In this document: one piece after another, positions 17,764 to 26,471 of the stretch
Layout of the letters: every line of letters begins with the position of its first letter
Position numbering within the stretch: position 1 is the stretch's first letter
Assembly: GCF_026191725.2 (NCBI RefSeq)
Contig: NZ_CP120863.1
Span: 5,622,001-5,686,000 of the forward strand
Direction: 5' to 3'
DNA length: 64,000 bases
Source: Roseibium porphyridii
GTDB taxonomy: Bacteria; Pseudomonadota; Alphaproteobacteria; Rhizobiales; Stappiaceae
Notes under the pieces: generated by a model
The model's database searches: none
Told to the model about the DNA's origin: nothing
The model's input: the letters and a program-made list of their open reading frames with translations, nothing else
Program-made: the position numbers and the translations under genes

Positions 17764-17853
17764 TGGTTTCTCCGTGATTTCAGGCATGGCGGGGCCAGTC
17801 CCGCCAGATGCCCGGCTGGTTGAAGTTGATACGTGTCTGGCTGAACTGCGTCG

Positions 17854-18672
17854 TTAGAGCTCGGGCGAAAGAATTCTGCGCAACCTCGTGCGAATATCAT
17901 CCGGACAGGCGTGCGCGGGGACGCTGTGCTGAAGTTTGAGTGTTTTCAGGTCGTCGACAACGGCATCTATCTGCTGTCTTGCCTGCACATAGCCGATGTG
18001 GCTTTCTGCCGAATTCGGATAAACTCCAGCCTGGACCCTGCCTCCATTGATTGCAGCAGGCAGGCGGCGTGGGCAGCTGCATTTGGCTTCACTGGCGACA
18101 AGTCCGCAATGACGGCTTGTGAAGCCCTCAACACCCGCCCGGGCACGAGACAAACGCTTTCGGAACGTAGCCGGCGTGAGTTCAAGGATCTTCGAGGCTT
18201 CAAGATGATCCAGTTCCAACACGTCTCCGAGAACATAGGCAAGTCGCAGGTCCAAGCTCAGGCAAAGGAGCATTGCCATGGTGCATGAGACCCTCAATTC
18301 ATTCAAAAGCAGTGCCTGATCGGGTGCTTCGGGAGGATCGGCGACCAGGCCGGTTTCAAGGTCTGCCGCAAACACCTCGAAAGTCAGGCCCAGGTCCCGA
18401 TCCCGGAGTTTCTTTGCTTTGACCAGGTACCGAACGGCAACCTGATAGGCCCAGGTCGAAAATGCGCTCTCGTTGCGAAAGGTCGAGAGCTTGGTCAGTA
18501 TCTGGATCAGAATTTCCTGCGTTGCTTCACGAGCGTCTTCCGGATTGACCAGAATGCGCCTCGCAAGACCGTGAATCAGGTCCTCCACGCTTGAAAGCAC
18601 CTTTTCCAGGGCCAGCCTGTCGCCATTTTGAGCAGCCGTCACCGTCGCTGCCGATACATTTGCCATCACCAA
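17854..18672 (-). CDS. ECF-type RNA polymerase sigma factor with Cys-containing C-terminal extension
   Basis: The 272-residue protein has sigma region 2 (LARRILVNPEDAREATQEILIQIL, then AFSTWAYQVA) and region 4 (LDHLEASKILELTPATFRKRLSRAR). An extension of about 90 residues follows, starting HCGLV and CSCPRR, with three clustered cysteines that could bind metal. The best ribosome binding site (GAGGGAG) is spaced for a TTG at 18672; GTG 18669 and ATG 18666 are alternatives. No anti-sigma gene is beside it, so the C-terminal part may control activity, as in other ECFs with fused tails. Confidence 0.85.
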   Translation of the reverse strand: MVMANVSAATVTAAQNGDRLALEKVLSSVEDLIHGLARRILVNPEDAREATQEILIQILTKLSTFRNESAFSTWAYQVAVRYLVKAKKLRDRDLGLTFEVFAADLETGLVADPPEAPDQALLLNELRVSCTMAMLLCLSLDLRLAYVLGDVLELDHLEASKILELTPATFRKRLSRARAGVEGFTSRHCGLVASEAKCSCPRRLPAAINGGRVQAGVYPNSAESHIGYVQARQQIDAVVDDLKTLKLQHSVPAHACPDDIRTRLRRILSPEL

Positions 18673-18766
18673 TTTGTCGCTCCCTCATTGGGTTCTCGAA
18701 AGGTTAGAGGGACCGACACGCAGATGTGTGACACGATTTTTTTCAACTTAATCTCCTTGCGTGGCC

Positions 18767-18791
18767 GGAACCGACACGTCATCTTGCCGTT
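18767..18791 (+). promoter_or_regulatory. candidate EcfG general-stress promoter
   Basis: GGAAC (18767-18771) and CGTT (18788-18791) are separated by 16 bp, matching the alphaproteobacterial EcfG consensus. It points toward the YjbR-like gene, whose ATG is 44 bp further. It would place yjbR and the MFS gene in the general stress regulon. Confidence 0.55.
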
Positions 18792-18834
18792 TCCCGCCGA
18801 GAACTCCGACCTCAGTTTGACCTAGAGCCTCACG

Positions 18835-19194
18835 ATGACACGCGACGAATTTGACGCCTTTTGCAAGTCCCTTCCCGCGACGACAAACGTTATTCAGTGG
18901 GGCAACGCGTCCGTGTGGAAGGTTGGCGGCAAGATCTTCGCCGTTTGTTCCAGCTGGGGCGAGGGTGCTCATCCGAAGGTCAGCTTCAAGTGCTCTGACA
19001 TTTCCTATTCGCTTTTGACCCAGCAGGAGGGTTTGATCCCCGCGCCATACCTTGCAAGAGCCAAGTGGGTGCAGATGGAGCAGGAAAACGCCCTATCCGA
19101 TAAGGACCTGAAGGCTTATGTCGAGGCCGCCCACAAGATCATCGCGGCCAAATTGACAAAGAAGCAGCAGAAAGACCTTGGCCTTGCCGACTGA
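18835..19194 (+). CDS. MmcQ/YjbR-family protein
   Basis: A 119-residue single-domain protein with family marks: the N-terminal DEFDAFCKSLPATT, VWKVGGKIFAV, and the C-terminal WVQMEQENALSDKDLKAYVEAAHKIIAAKL compressed helix. YjbR proteins have a CyaY-like fold and are thought to bind DNA or a small ligand. The downstream MFS gene overlaps it by 17 bp, so they are translated from one transcript, possibly from the EcfG-like promoter. Confidence 0.88.
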   Translation: MTRDEFDAFCKSLPATTNVIQWGNASVWKVGGKIFAVCSSWGEGAHPKVSFKCSDISYSLLTQQEGLIPAPYLARAKWVQMEQENALSDKDLKAYVEAAHKIIAAKLTKKQQKDLGLAD

Positions 19195-20371
19195 TTTTAC
19201 CGGCAAGTGGCGCTCGCTCAGCCTGCTGATGGTGGCTGAGGTTGCGGGCATGAGCCTTTGGTTCATGTCGGCTGCCATTCTCCCGGATCTCACCCGCGAA
19301 TTTGCCATCTCCGAGTTTCGTCAGGCTGCCCTTTCCAGCGCCGTGCAGATCGGCTTTGTTGCGGGCGCTCTCGCTTCTGCCCTTTTGGGGCTGGCAGACA
19401 GAATTGATCCACGCCGTTTCTTCGCATTTTGCGCCATTCTGGCCGCGCTCTTCAATGCCAGCCTGCTGGTGGTGGAACCGGGCGGCAATCTGTCGATACT
19501 GGCCCGGTTCGTTACGGGAGCCCTGCTTGCAGGGGTCTATCCTGTGGGCATGAAGATTGCCGTTGGCTGGGGCAAGGATGATCGCGGCCTTCTTGTTGGC
19601 ACGCTTGTCGGTGCATTGACGCTTGGATCCGCGGCCCCGCACTTCCTGGCGCTTCTTGGCGGCACAGACTGGCGATGGAGCCTTTCTGTTGCTTCGATCG
19701 CAGCCGCCGCCGGAGGTGCCCTGTGCCTGTTTGCAGGACTAGGCCCTTTTCATGCCAAGGCACCGCGCATGGAACTCAAGGCTATCCTGACAGCCTGGAC
19801 CAACCGCAAGATCCGCTTCGCCTATGCCGGATATCTCGGCCATATGTGGGAGCTTTATGCCATGTGGGCATGGATCGGTGTTGCACTGACAATCTCGTTC
19901 AGCAGTCAGATGTCGTCTGATGCCGCGCTTTCGCTCTCCAGACTGATCGCATTTCTGACCATCGCAGCCGGAGGCATTGCCAGCGTGTTTGCCGGCCTTG
20001 TGGCAGACCGGGTCGGTAAGGCGAATATCGCCATCCTAGCGATGGTCGTCAGCGGTAGCGCTGCAATTGCCTCTGCGCTCACATTCGGTGGACCAGCGTG
20101 GCTAACAATCATCTGTGTGCTCATCTGGGGCGCAGCCATCTTGCCGGATTCCGCCCAGTTCTCGGCGCTGGTTGCTGACTATGCCCCGCCCGATCAGGCC
20201 GGCAGCCTGATGAGCTTTCAGACAGCACTCGGATTTGCGCTGACATTCTTCACCGTGCAGCTCACACCGGTCGCCGCCGACTGGCTCGGGTGGCCCACCG
20301 TCTTTGCGTTCATGGCCATTGGGCCTGCGCTGGGGATTGCTGGAATGCTGAGACTGAAGAAAATGAACTGA
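19178..20371 (+). CDS. MFS transporter, 12 membrane segments
   Basis: A 397-residue major facilitator with two six-helix halves. Visible loops are RFVTGALLAGVYPVGMKI (helix 4-5 region), DRIDPR after helix 2 and LVADRVGKANIA between helices 8 and 9. The frame begins with TTG inside the yjbR gene, and no ATG exists before the first membrane helix, so TTG at 19178 or 19184 is chosen. The family resembles nitrate or cyanate-type MFS exporters and importers, but the substrate is unknown. It ends 16 bp before the convergent repair gene. Confidence 0.85.
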   Translation: MALPTDFTGKWRSLSLLMVAEVAGMSLWFMSAAILPDLTREFAISEFRQAALSSAVQIGFVAGALASALLGLADRIDPRRFFAFCAILAALFNASLLVVEPGGNLSILARFVTGALLAGVYPVGMKIAVGWGKDDRGLLVGTLVGALTLGSAAPHFLALLGGTDWRWSLSVASIAAAAGGALCLFAGLGPFHAKAPRMELKAILTAWTNRKIRFAYAGYLGHMWELYAMWAWIGVALTISFSSQMSSDAALSLSRLIAFLTIAAGGIASVFAGLVADRVGKANIAILAMVVSGSAAIASALTFGGPAWLTIICVLIWGAAILPDSAQFSALVADYAPPDQAGSLMSFQTALGFALTFFTVQLTPVAADWLGWPTVFAFMAIGPALGIAGMLRLKKMN

Positions 20372-20387
20372 AGTCTTTCAAAGCACA

Positions 20388-21512
20388 TCAGGGCATTATC
20401 AGCTCAAACTCGGCGAACCCGAAATCCTTTCCGTTGATCCTCAGACTCACCGCTTGAGTGCCGCCATAGTAAACCCGCGTGGTGATCGGTCTGATCGCAT
20501 GTTCTCTTTCAAGCTTCACCACTTGGCCGGGCTCCAGCTGGAGTTTCGTCCATTTGAAGACTTTCGGGGAAAGCGCCCCATTCGCCTTTTTGAAGTGAAC
20601 CAGATAGTCCAGCACCAGCGACTGCGTTCTGGCAGACGTTGACGTCAGTTCAATGCCGAACCCGAGCGCATCGCCATATGGAACGACCTTCGTTGAGATC
20701 ATTGGTCCCGTCAGTTCAAGCTCCGGCGGGTTGAGCCCAAACGCCTTCAGTGTTGCAGCATGACCCTGCTTTATCAAAGACCGACAAGCATGCCGGACCA
20801 GCTTCTCCCGGTCTTTATCTGCACTCTTCAGCCAACGCGCTGCGGTCTCGGCAACCAGATCCGGGTGGTCCTTGGCTATATCATTGAGATGATTGGCGAC
20901 AGAGCGCCGGACATATTCTTCCGGGTCGTCTTTCAGGGCTTCAAGAAGCGGCAAGGTAGGTGTCGGATCGGCCACCAGCTTCTTGAGCCGCATGCCCCAG
21001 GGCAATCGTGGTCGTGTGCCTTCTGAGACAAGTCTGCGCACATGAACACTCGGATCGCTTACCCATGGTGACATGATCGCCAGGGCACGGTCCTGGTCCT
21101 TGTCGAGAAAGGGCCTGACTTCGAATTCCGCAGTTGCCCGTTTGGTCATTTCCTTCAGGAGCGTGAAGGACTTCTCGAAGTCGTCGAGACCGCAATCCGT
21201 GACAACCATTCCAAGGGGCATCATGCCCCAACCGCGAATGCCCTGATCATCACTTTTGCGGTCGACATCGGTATCGGCCACGGGATGCAGCATGGCCTCA
21301 AGAACACCAAACCGGTCATCAAGCCCTACCGGCAGAACCTTTCCGGTGACATCGGCAATTAACCGCGCGCGTTCCTTCAGTTCCAGGGTTCCAAGGTCCT
21401 CCAGGATCTCGGCTTCATAGGACTTTCGATCGAAGCTTATGAGATGCCTGTCGAGATGCCCTGCAAGGCAGCGCACCAGATCCGGCGAGAGGTGGTTCTT
21501 GAAAGGCTCCAA
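20388..21512 (-). CDS. DNA alkylation repair protein, AlkC/AlkD HEAT-repeat type
   Basis: A 374-residue helical protein. The middle portion has HEAT-like repeats, clearest in LEALKDDPEEYVRRSVANHLNDIAKDHPDL followed by a similar repeat in WLKSADKDREKLVRHACRSL (quoted in parts). The HVRRLVSEGTRPRLPWG segment is typical of AlkC/AlkD glycosylases that remove alkylated purines without base flipping. A C-terminal beta domain of about 110 residues (from ELTGP) is an AlkC-like addition. Its role is base-excision repair of alkylated DNA. Confidence 0.82.
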   Translation of the reverse strand: MEPFKNHLSPDLVRCLAGHLDRHLISFDRKSYEAEILEDLGTLELKERARLIADVTGKVLPVGLDDRFGVLEAMLHPVADTDVDRKSDDQGIRGWGMMPLGMVVTDCGLDDFEKSFTLLKEMTKRATAEFEVRPFLDKDQDRALAIMSPWVSDPSVHVRRLVSEGTRPRLPWGMRLKKLVADPTPTLPLLEALKDDPEEYVRRSVANHLNDIAKDHPDLVAETAARWLKSADKDREKLVRHACRSLIKQGHAATLKAFGLNPPELELTGPMISTKVVPYGDALGFGIELTSTSARTQSLVLDYLVHFKKANGALSPKVFKWTKLQLEPGQVVKLEREHAIRPITTRVYYGGTQAVSLRINGKDFGFAEFELIMP

Positions 21513-21582
21513 GTTTTTGCTCCTGGCTTGTGTGTCCTCAACGATGTGCCAGAAGACGTCTCATCTCACCAGATGGCACGAC

Positions 21583-21615
21583 ACAGGCTCCTGACAGGTA
21601 ATGTCAGGAGCCTGT
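21583..21615. repeat. perfect 14-bp inverted repeat upstream of the alkylation repair gene
   Basis: ACAGGCTCCTGACA (21583-21596) and its exact reverse complement (21602-21615) flank a 5-bp spacer. The element lies 71 bp before the repair gene and after the ugp terminator. It has no T tract in either direction, so it is more likely an operator or a second mRNA structure. Confidence 0.6.
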
Positions 21616-21640
21616 CAGTTGCCTTGTCTGGCGCGCGTCC

Positions 21641-21674
21641 CAAAACAAAAGCCACCCCGGTTTCCCGGAGTGGC
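21641..21674 (-). terminator. Rho-independent terminator of the ugp operon
   Basis: A 10-bp stem with one G-U pair (21665-21674 with 21651-21660) has a GAAA-type loop and is followed on the minus strand by TTTTGTTTTG. It lies 53 bp after the ugpC stop. Confidence 0.9.
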
Positions 21675-21726
21675 CAATTCGGGTGCGGACATTCTTTGGC
21701 TGCCACATCACCTGATTGCAGATCTG

Positions 21727-22803
21727 TCAGTCAATCCGTTGTCCGGTGGCAGCATCAAAGAAATGCACGTTTTTGGTGTCAACCTTCAGGTGCATGGTCT
21801 CGCCCGGTTCGTGATGGGCATGGCTGGAGACGCGTACGACTATTTCCTGCCCGCCGTCGCCAAAGCTTGCATAAACGTAGCTTTCCGCGCCGACAGGTTC
21901 CAGAACGTTCACCGTCACCTCAAGGTTCACACCATCGCCGTCAGTCGGCCCGTCAACCACATCAAGATGTTCAGGACGTACGCCAATGATGTAGCCATCC
22001 TTGCCCTTGGTGTTCGCTCCGCTGAGCCCGCTGCCGGTTTCAAGAGCAAGCCCGGTGCCATCCGCCTTGACCTTCAGAAGGTTCATTGCCGGAGATCCGA
22101 TGAAGCTCGCCACAAAGGTCGACGCCGGGTTGTCGTAAACGTCGATTGGCGACCCGATCTGTTCGATGTTGCCGCCATTCAGAACGACAAGACGATCGGC
22201 AAGCGTCATGGCTTCCAGCTGGTCATGGGTCACATAAACGCTGGTGGTGCCAAGCGACCGCTGCAGACGCTTGATTTCCACACGCATCTGGACGCGCAAT
22301 TTGGCATCAAGGTTGGAAAGCGGTTCGTCAAACAGGAAGGCTGCCGGTTCACGTACAATAGCGCGACCCATGGCGACACGCTGACGCTGACCGCCGGAGA
22401 GCGCCCGGGGCTTGCGGTCGAGATAATCGCCGATTTCAAGAATGCGCGCGGCTTCCTTGACCCGGCGATCGATCTCTTCTTTGGCCATGCCCCGGTTTTT
22501 GAGGCCGTAGGCAAGGTTGTTATAGACCGACATATGCGGATAGAGCGCATAGTTCTGGAACACCATCGCGATATCGCGATCTGCAGGGTCGACCTTATTG
22601 ACCAGCCGGTCGCCGATCTTGATGTCTCCTGTGGTGATGTCCTCAAGCCCTGCAATCATACGCAAAAGCGTGGACTTGCCGCAGCCGGAGGGACCAACCA
22701 GAACGATGAATTCACCGTCGTCGATATCGATGGAAACGCCTTTGACGGCTTCCACTTCACCGGCATAGACCTTCCGGACCGTGTCGAGAGTAATCGTTGA
22801 CAT
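21727..22803 (-). CDS. ugpC: UgpC, ATPase of the glycerol-3-phosphate ABC importer
   Basis: A 358-residue MalK-type ATPase. Walker [10 protein letters not shown] (37-45), Q-loop [10 protein letters not shown], signature [14 protein letters not shown], Walker B LFDEP, and switch His in VTHDQLEAM are all present. The final third ([11 protein letters not shown] onward) is the TOBE regulatory domain typical of carbohydrate and glycerophosphate importers. It is last in ugpBAEC, 17 bp after ugpE. In the family it energises uptake of sn-glycerol 3-phosphate or glycerophosphodiesters as phosphorus or carbon source. Confidence 0.93.
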   Translation of the reverse strand: MSTITLDTVRKVYAGEVEAVKGVSIDIDDGEFIVLVGPSGCGKSTLLRMIAGLEDITTGDIKIGDRLVNKVDPADRDIAMVFQNYALYPHMSVYNNLAYGLKNRGMAKEEIDRRVKEAARILEIGDYLDRKPRALSGGQRQRVAMGRAIVREPAAFLFDEPLSNLDAKLRVQMRVEIKRLQRSLGTTSVYVTHDQLEAMTLADRLVVLNGGNIEQIGSPIDVYDNPASTFVASFIGSPAMNLLKVKADGTGLALETGSGLSGANTKGKDGYIIGVRPEHLDVVDGPTDGDGVNLEVTVNVLEPVGAESYVYASFGDGGQEIVVRVSSHAHHEPGETMHLKVDTKNVHFFDAATGQRID

Positions 22804-22820
22804 AAAGTACCTCTAATTTC

Positions 22821-23663
22821 TCACTTGTCGCTCTCGACGAGTCCTTTGACGAACCAGCTCTGGAAGATCACAACGACCAGCACGGGCGGTATGATGGCAA
22901 GTATTGCCAAAGCCATGGCCTCATTGAAGTCCGGGATCTGAGCACCGACCCAGACCTGCAGGATCTGCTTGATGCCGCGCACCAGCGTGAACAGGCTCTC
23001 GTCCGTGGTGATCAGCGTCGGCCAGAGATACTGGTTCCAGCCAAAGACGAACATGATGATGAAGATTGCCGCAATCATCGTCTTGGACAGCGGCACTAGG
23101 ATATCCTTGAAGAATTTCCAGGGGCCGGCGCCGTCAATGCGGGCTGCCTCCAACAATTCGTCCGGAACAGACATGAAGAACTGGCGGAAGAAGAATGTGC
23201 CGGTCGCAGAAGCAATCAGCGGAACAATCAATCCACTATAGGTGTTCACCATGCCAAGCGACTGGACAATCTCGTAAGACGGCAGGATGCGCACTTCCAG
23301 AGGCAGCAGCAGTGTTGCAAAGATCACCCAGAAGCAGAGTGTTGCCATCGGAAAGCGGAAATAGACGATGGCATAGGCTGCAAGCATCGAGATGATGATC
23401 TTGCCGATGGCAAAACCGAAGCCGAGGATCATCGAGTTCTTAAGCATGACGAAGCCGTCGACTTCCTTGGTAAAGCCACCAGCCTCAAAAAGTACCTTTT
23501 CGTAGTTTTCCAGAAACTTGCCACCCGGCAGGAACTGGACACCTTCCTTGTAGACCGTGATTGCATCGTGGGTGCTGGTCAAGAAGGTCAGCGCAACGGG
23601 CGTGACCATGAAAAACACACCGGCCAGCAGGATCAGGTGATCTGAGATCTGAAGTTTGTTCAT
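22821..23663 (-). CDS. ugpE: UgpE, permease subunit
   Basis: A 280-residue permease of the MalG/UgpE type with six membrane segments and the coupling loop AARIDGAGPWKFFKDILVPL, in which EAA-motif residues bind the ATPase. Length equals that of known UgpE. The start MNKLQISDHLILL lies 12 bp after the ugpA stop. Confidence 0.93.
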   Translation of the reverse strand: MNKLQISDHLILLAGVFFMVTPVALTFLTSTHDAITVYKEGVQFLPGGKFLENYEKVLFEAGGFTKEVDGFVMLKNSMILGFGFAIGKIIISMLAAYAIVYFRFPMATLCFWVIFATLLLPLEVRILPSYEIVQSLGMVNTYSGLIVPLIASATGTFFFRQFFMSVPDELLEAARIDGAGPWKFFKDILVPLSKTMIAAIFIIMFVFGWNQYLWPTLITTDESLFTLVRGIKQILQVWVGAQIPDFNEAMALAILAIIPPVLVVVIFQSWFVKGLVESDK

Positions 23664-23675
23664 TGCCGCCCCCTT

Positions 23676-24557
23676 TTACGTGTAGTGCACGCGCCGCTCG
23701 ATCAGGCGGAACTGAATGACTGTCAGAACGAATACCATCGCCATCAACAGAACCGATTGCGCCGACGAGCCGCCAAGGTCATTGCCGCGGAAGCCGTCGA
23801 GATAGACCTTGTAGACCAGGGTCACCGGGTTGTTGCCTGGCTCGTTCTTCACGATGACATCGATGATGCCGAACGTGTCGAAGAAAGCGTAGGTGATGTT
23901 GATGATGAGAAGGAAGAAGCCTGTCGGCGCCAGAAGCGGGAACGTGACCGTCCAGAAGCGGCGCATGCCGGAGCGGCAGTCAATGCTGGCCGCCTCCTGC
24001 ACCGACTTTGAAATGCCCTGAAGCCCTGACAGGAAGAAGATGAAGTTGACCGGTATCTGTTTCCAGACAGCCGTCACGATCATTGCAAAGCTGGTGTCGA
24101 AATAGTCCACACCGATCTGCATCCTCCAGCCGAACAGCGCGAAAAAGTCGACGATTGGCCCGACGTGCTGATCGAACAGCAGAACACCGATCAGACCGGC
24201 AACCGGAGGAGCCACCGCATAGACCCACATCAGCAGGGTCTTGTAGCTGGATGCACCCCGCAGAACCTTGTCAGCCTTGACGGCCAGCAGAAGAGCGATG
24301 CCAAGAGACAGGAATGTAACGAAGAACGTGAATACGCCGGTAAAACGCGCGACACGACCGTAGTCGGTCGAGGTCAGCGTATCGCTGAAATTGTCGAGCC
24401 CCACGAACGTTGAGCCGAAGCCAAAGGGATCTTCCAGATAAAACGATGACTGCACCGCTTCGGCCGCCGGCCAGAGAAAGAAGATCGTCACGATGGCCAG
24501 CTGCGGCATCAGCAGCATGTAGGGCAGCCACGGGGACTGGAATTGAACTTTTTTCAT
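23676..24557 (-). CDS. ugpA: UgpA, permease subunit
   Basis: From ATG 24557 the product (293 aa) begins MKKVQFQSPWLPYMLLMPQ, which matches known UgpA proteins (RSRWLPYLLVAPQ type). The frame runs 14 codons further upstream to a GTG without support. It has six membrane helices, the PFGFGSTFVGLDNF periplasmic loop and the EAA loop EAASIDCRSGMRRFWTVTFPL. It pairs with UgpE. Confidence 0.92.
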   Translation of the reverse strand: MKKVQFQSPWLPYMLLMPQLAIVTIFFLWPAAEAVQSSFYLEDPFGFGSTFVGLDNFSDTLTSTDYGRVARFTGVFTFFVTFLSLGIALLLAVKADKVLRGASSYKTLLMWVYAVAPPVAGLIGVLLFDQHVGPIVDFFALFGWRMQIGVDYFDTSFAMIVTAVWKQIPVNFIFFLSGLQGISKSVQEAASIDCRSGMRRFWTVTFPLLAPTGFFLLIINITYAFFDTFGIIDVIVKNEPGNNPVTLVYKVYLDGFRGNDLGGSSAQSVLLMAMVFVLTVIQFRLIERRVHYT

Positions 24558-24633
24558 ATGAGTTTTTCTTGACCCCCGGGAATGGGTAAAGCGGGTCACC
24601 AGATAAACCGGCAGACCCGCTTGACGTTCATGG

Positions 24634-24663
24634 AAATGGGGGCGCTTCGGAGCGCCCCCATTT
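24634..24663 (-). promoter_or_regulatory. strong hairpin between ugpB and ugpA
   Basis: A perfect 13-bp stem (24634-24646 with 24651-24663), GC-rich in the centre, with a 4-nt loop. No T run follows on the minus strand, so it is not a classic terminator. Such hairpins after binding-protein genes protect the upstream mRNA and lower downstream expression, giving excess UgpB. Confidence 0.75.
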
Positions 24664-24682
24664 GGGGTAGGTCAACCTGAAC

Positions 24683-25993
24683 TTAGTTGCCGGTGGTCTT
24701 GGAGAAACGCTCAAGAAGCTTGTTGCCATCTGCTTCGATGGTCTTGAAAGCATCTTCAACGGAGGTATCGCCAGACATGATCTTACCGTACTCGCGGTTC
24801 ATGACGTCGCGGATCTGAACGTAGAAGCCCATGCGGTAGCCCTTGGTCCAGTCGCCGCCCGGCAGGGTCAGCTGCTTGATGCCGATTTCGGCAGCAGGCG
24901 TGGTGTTGTAGTAACCGTCCGACTTGGCCAGTTCGTATGCAGCGTTGGTGATCGGCACATAACCGGTCTCTTTGTGCCACATATACTGAACTTCCGGAGA
25001 CGTCAGGTACTCGTAGAAGGACGCAACGCACTTGTTTTCTTCGTCCGGCTTGCCGGCCATTGCGAAGAGAGCTGCGCCACCGATGAAGGTGCCGGTGCCA
25101 GCGCCGTCAACAGCATCCCAGTAAGGCAGGTAAGTTGCCGAGAACGGGAACTCAACGGTTTTGGAGATACCGCCGAACGACCCCGAAGAGCCGAGCCACA
25201 TGGCCACTTTGCCTTCGTTGAACGGGGTCTGGTTGTCGCCCCAACCAGTGCCGTAGTAACCGAACAGACCATCGTCCAGCCAACCTTTGACAGCGCTGAA
25301 GTGATTTTTGATCGGCTCACCGAAGACCAGCTTGGTGTCCTTTGAACCGTCGTAACCGTTGTTGTTGGTTGCGAACTGCAGGTTATGGCGGGACTTGAAG
25401 TTCTCGGTGAAGATCCAAGGCAGGTGAGACTGTGCAAGCGGCACATAGCCTGCTTCTTTCAGCTTCGGTGCGATTTCCGCAAACTCTTCCCAGGTCTTCG
25501 GAGCTTCAACACCGGCCTTTTTCAGGGCGTCGACGTTGTAGTAGAGGATCGGTGTGGAGGAGTTGAACGGCATGCCGATCATCTTGCCGTCACTGTCGGC
25601 ATAGAAGTAGCGAACGCCATCGATATAGTCTTCGATGCTGAAGTTGGCACCGGCGTTTTCCAGGATGTCCTGGGCCGGAATAACGGCACCCTTGGCTCCG
25701 ATGATGGTCGCTGCGCCAGCATCGAACACCTGCAGAATGTTCGGCTGTTCACCGGCACGGAAAGCCGCGATGCCGGCTGTCAGGGTCTCTTCATAAGTGC
25801 CCTTGAAGACCGGTGTGATTTTACAAGCGTCCTGAGAGGCGTTGTAGCCGTTCGAAATGTCGACAACAACTTCGCCCAGACGTCCACCCATGGCGTGCCA
25901 CCAGGCAATGTCGGTTGCCGCATATGAAGCGGAGGATGTGCCCAACAGGGCAGCCGCAGCGACAAAGCTGGCGACTGTTTTACGATAAGCCAT
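24683..25993 (-). CDS. ugpB: UgpB, periplasmic glycerol-3-phosphate binding protein
   Basis: The 436-residue precursor has a signal peptide ending near SYAATD and a mature part that follows UgpB closely: AWWHAMGGRLGE (WHSMEGELG in E. coli), YEETLTAGIAAFRAG, ILQVFDAGAAT, MPFNSSTPILYYN, WHKETGYVPITNAAYELA. It captures sn-glycerol 3-phosphate or glycerophosphocholine and delivers it to UgpAE. It is the first gene, separated from ugpA by a hairpin. No ugpQ phosphodiesterase gene is present here. Confidence 0.94.
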   Translation of the reverse strand: MAYRKTVASFVAAAALLGTSSASYAATDIAWWHAMGGRLGEVVVDISNGYNASQDACKITPVFKGTYEETLTAGIAAFRAGEQPNILQVFDAGAATIIGAKGAVIPAQDILENAGANFSIEDYIDGVRYFYADSDGKMIGMPFNSSTPILYYNVDALKKAGVEAPKTWEEFAEIAPKLKEAGYVPLAQSHLPWIFTENFKSRHNLQFATNNNGYDGSKDTKLVFGEPIKNHFSAVKGWLDDGLFGYYGTGWGDNQTPFNEGKVAMWLGSSGSFGGISKTVEFPFSATYLPYWDAVDGAGTGTFIGGAALFAMAGKPDEENKCVASFYEYLTSPEVQYMWHKETGYVPITNAAYELAKSDGYYNTTPAAEIGIKQLTLPGGDWTKGYRMGFYVQIRDVMNREYGKIMSGDTSVEDAFKTIEADGNKLLERFSKTTGN

Positions 25994-26471
25994 GTTTATT
26001 TGCTCCCATCTCGAAGGGCATTTTTCGCCCCGGTCAGCAGTTGGTTTTCACGATACTGAAATGGCTTCATCAGCATCTGAAAGGATAACGCCTGCGTTTC
26101 GTATTGTTTTCATATGAACGTTGTATGACGCTCATATGAACATTAAAAGACGCCCAGACCGCGTCCGCAAGTGGCAACAGATGAAAACTTGCATATTTTG
26201 TTCAATCGCCGAGAGGCCGGCTATTTTTTTCTTCATATCGAAGACCCCGCAAGACAATGGTTTTCCCGCGGAGTCGCGCGCTTTTTTTCAGCGCGAACCC
26301 TTCATTGATGCCATCATTTTCAAGAGGTTTAGCCGGATCGTTTGAACGGGCTTTGGTGAAGCTGATTTCGTAAATATTTCTATTAATTCAGAAATTTGGG
26401 CGAATGCGCGATTCCCCTGAGGCATTCAACACCTGTCAGGCAGCTCACTGGTCGTAAGCCTTTTTGAGCCC
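25994..26471. other. 478-bp regulatory region upstream of ugpB
   Basis: No credible gene is here; a 74-codon frame (26121-26345) has no ribosome binding site and a Phe-rich, AT-driven product. The region is AT-rich for this genome and holds the tandem TCATATGAAC element. It should carry the ugp promoter and regulator sites. I see no convincing Pho box. Confidence 0.6.
26110..26141. promoter_or_regulatory. tandem operator-like repeat TCATATGAAC
   Basis: TCATATGAAC occurs at 26110-26119 and 26132-26141. The repeats start 22 bp apart, two helical turns, so two copies of a regulator would bind on one face. Each holds the palindrome TCATATGA. The pair is 117 bp upstream of ugpB. Confidence 0.55.

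Noticed and set aside
21601..22800. 399-codon frame opposite ugpC
   Set aside because: It mirrors ugpC, which has all ABC motifs. The antisense product has no recognisable domain.
26121..26345. 74-codon frame upstream of ugpB
   Set aside because: AT-driven Phe-rich sequence, no ribosome binding site, overlaps a tandem operator.
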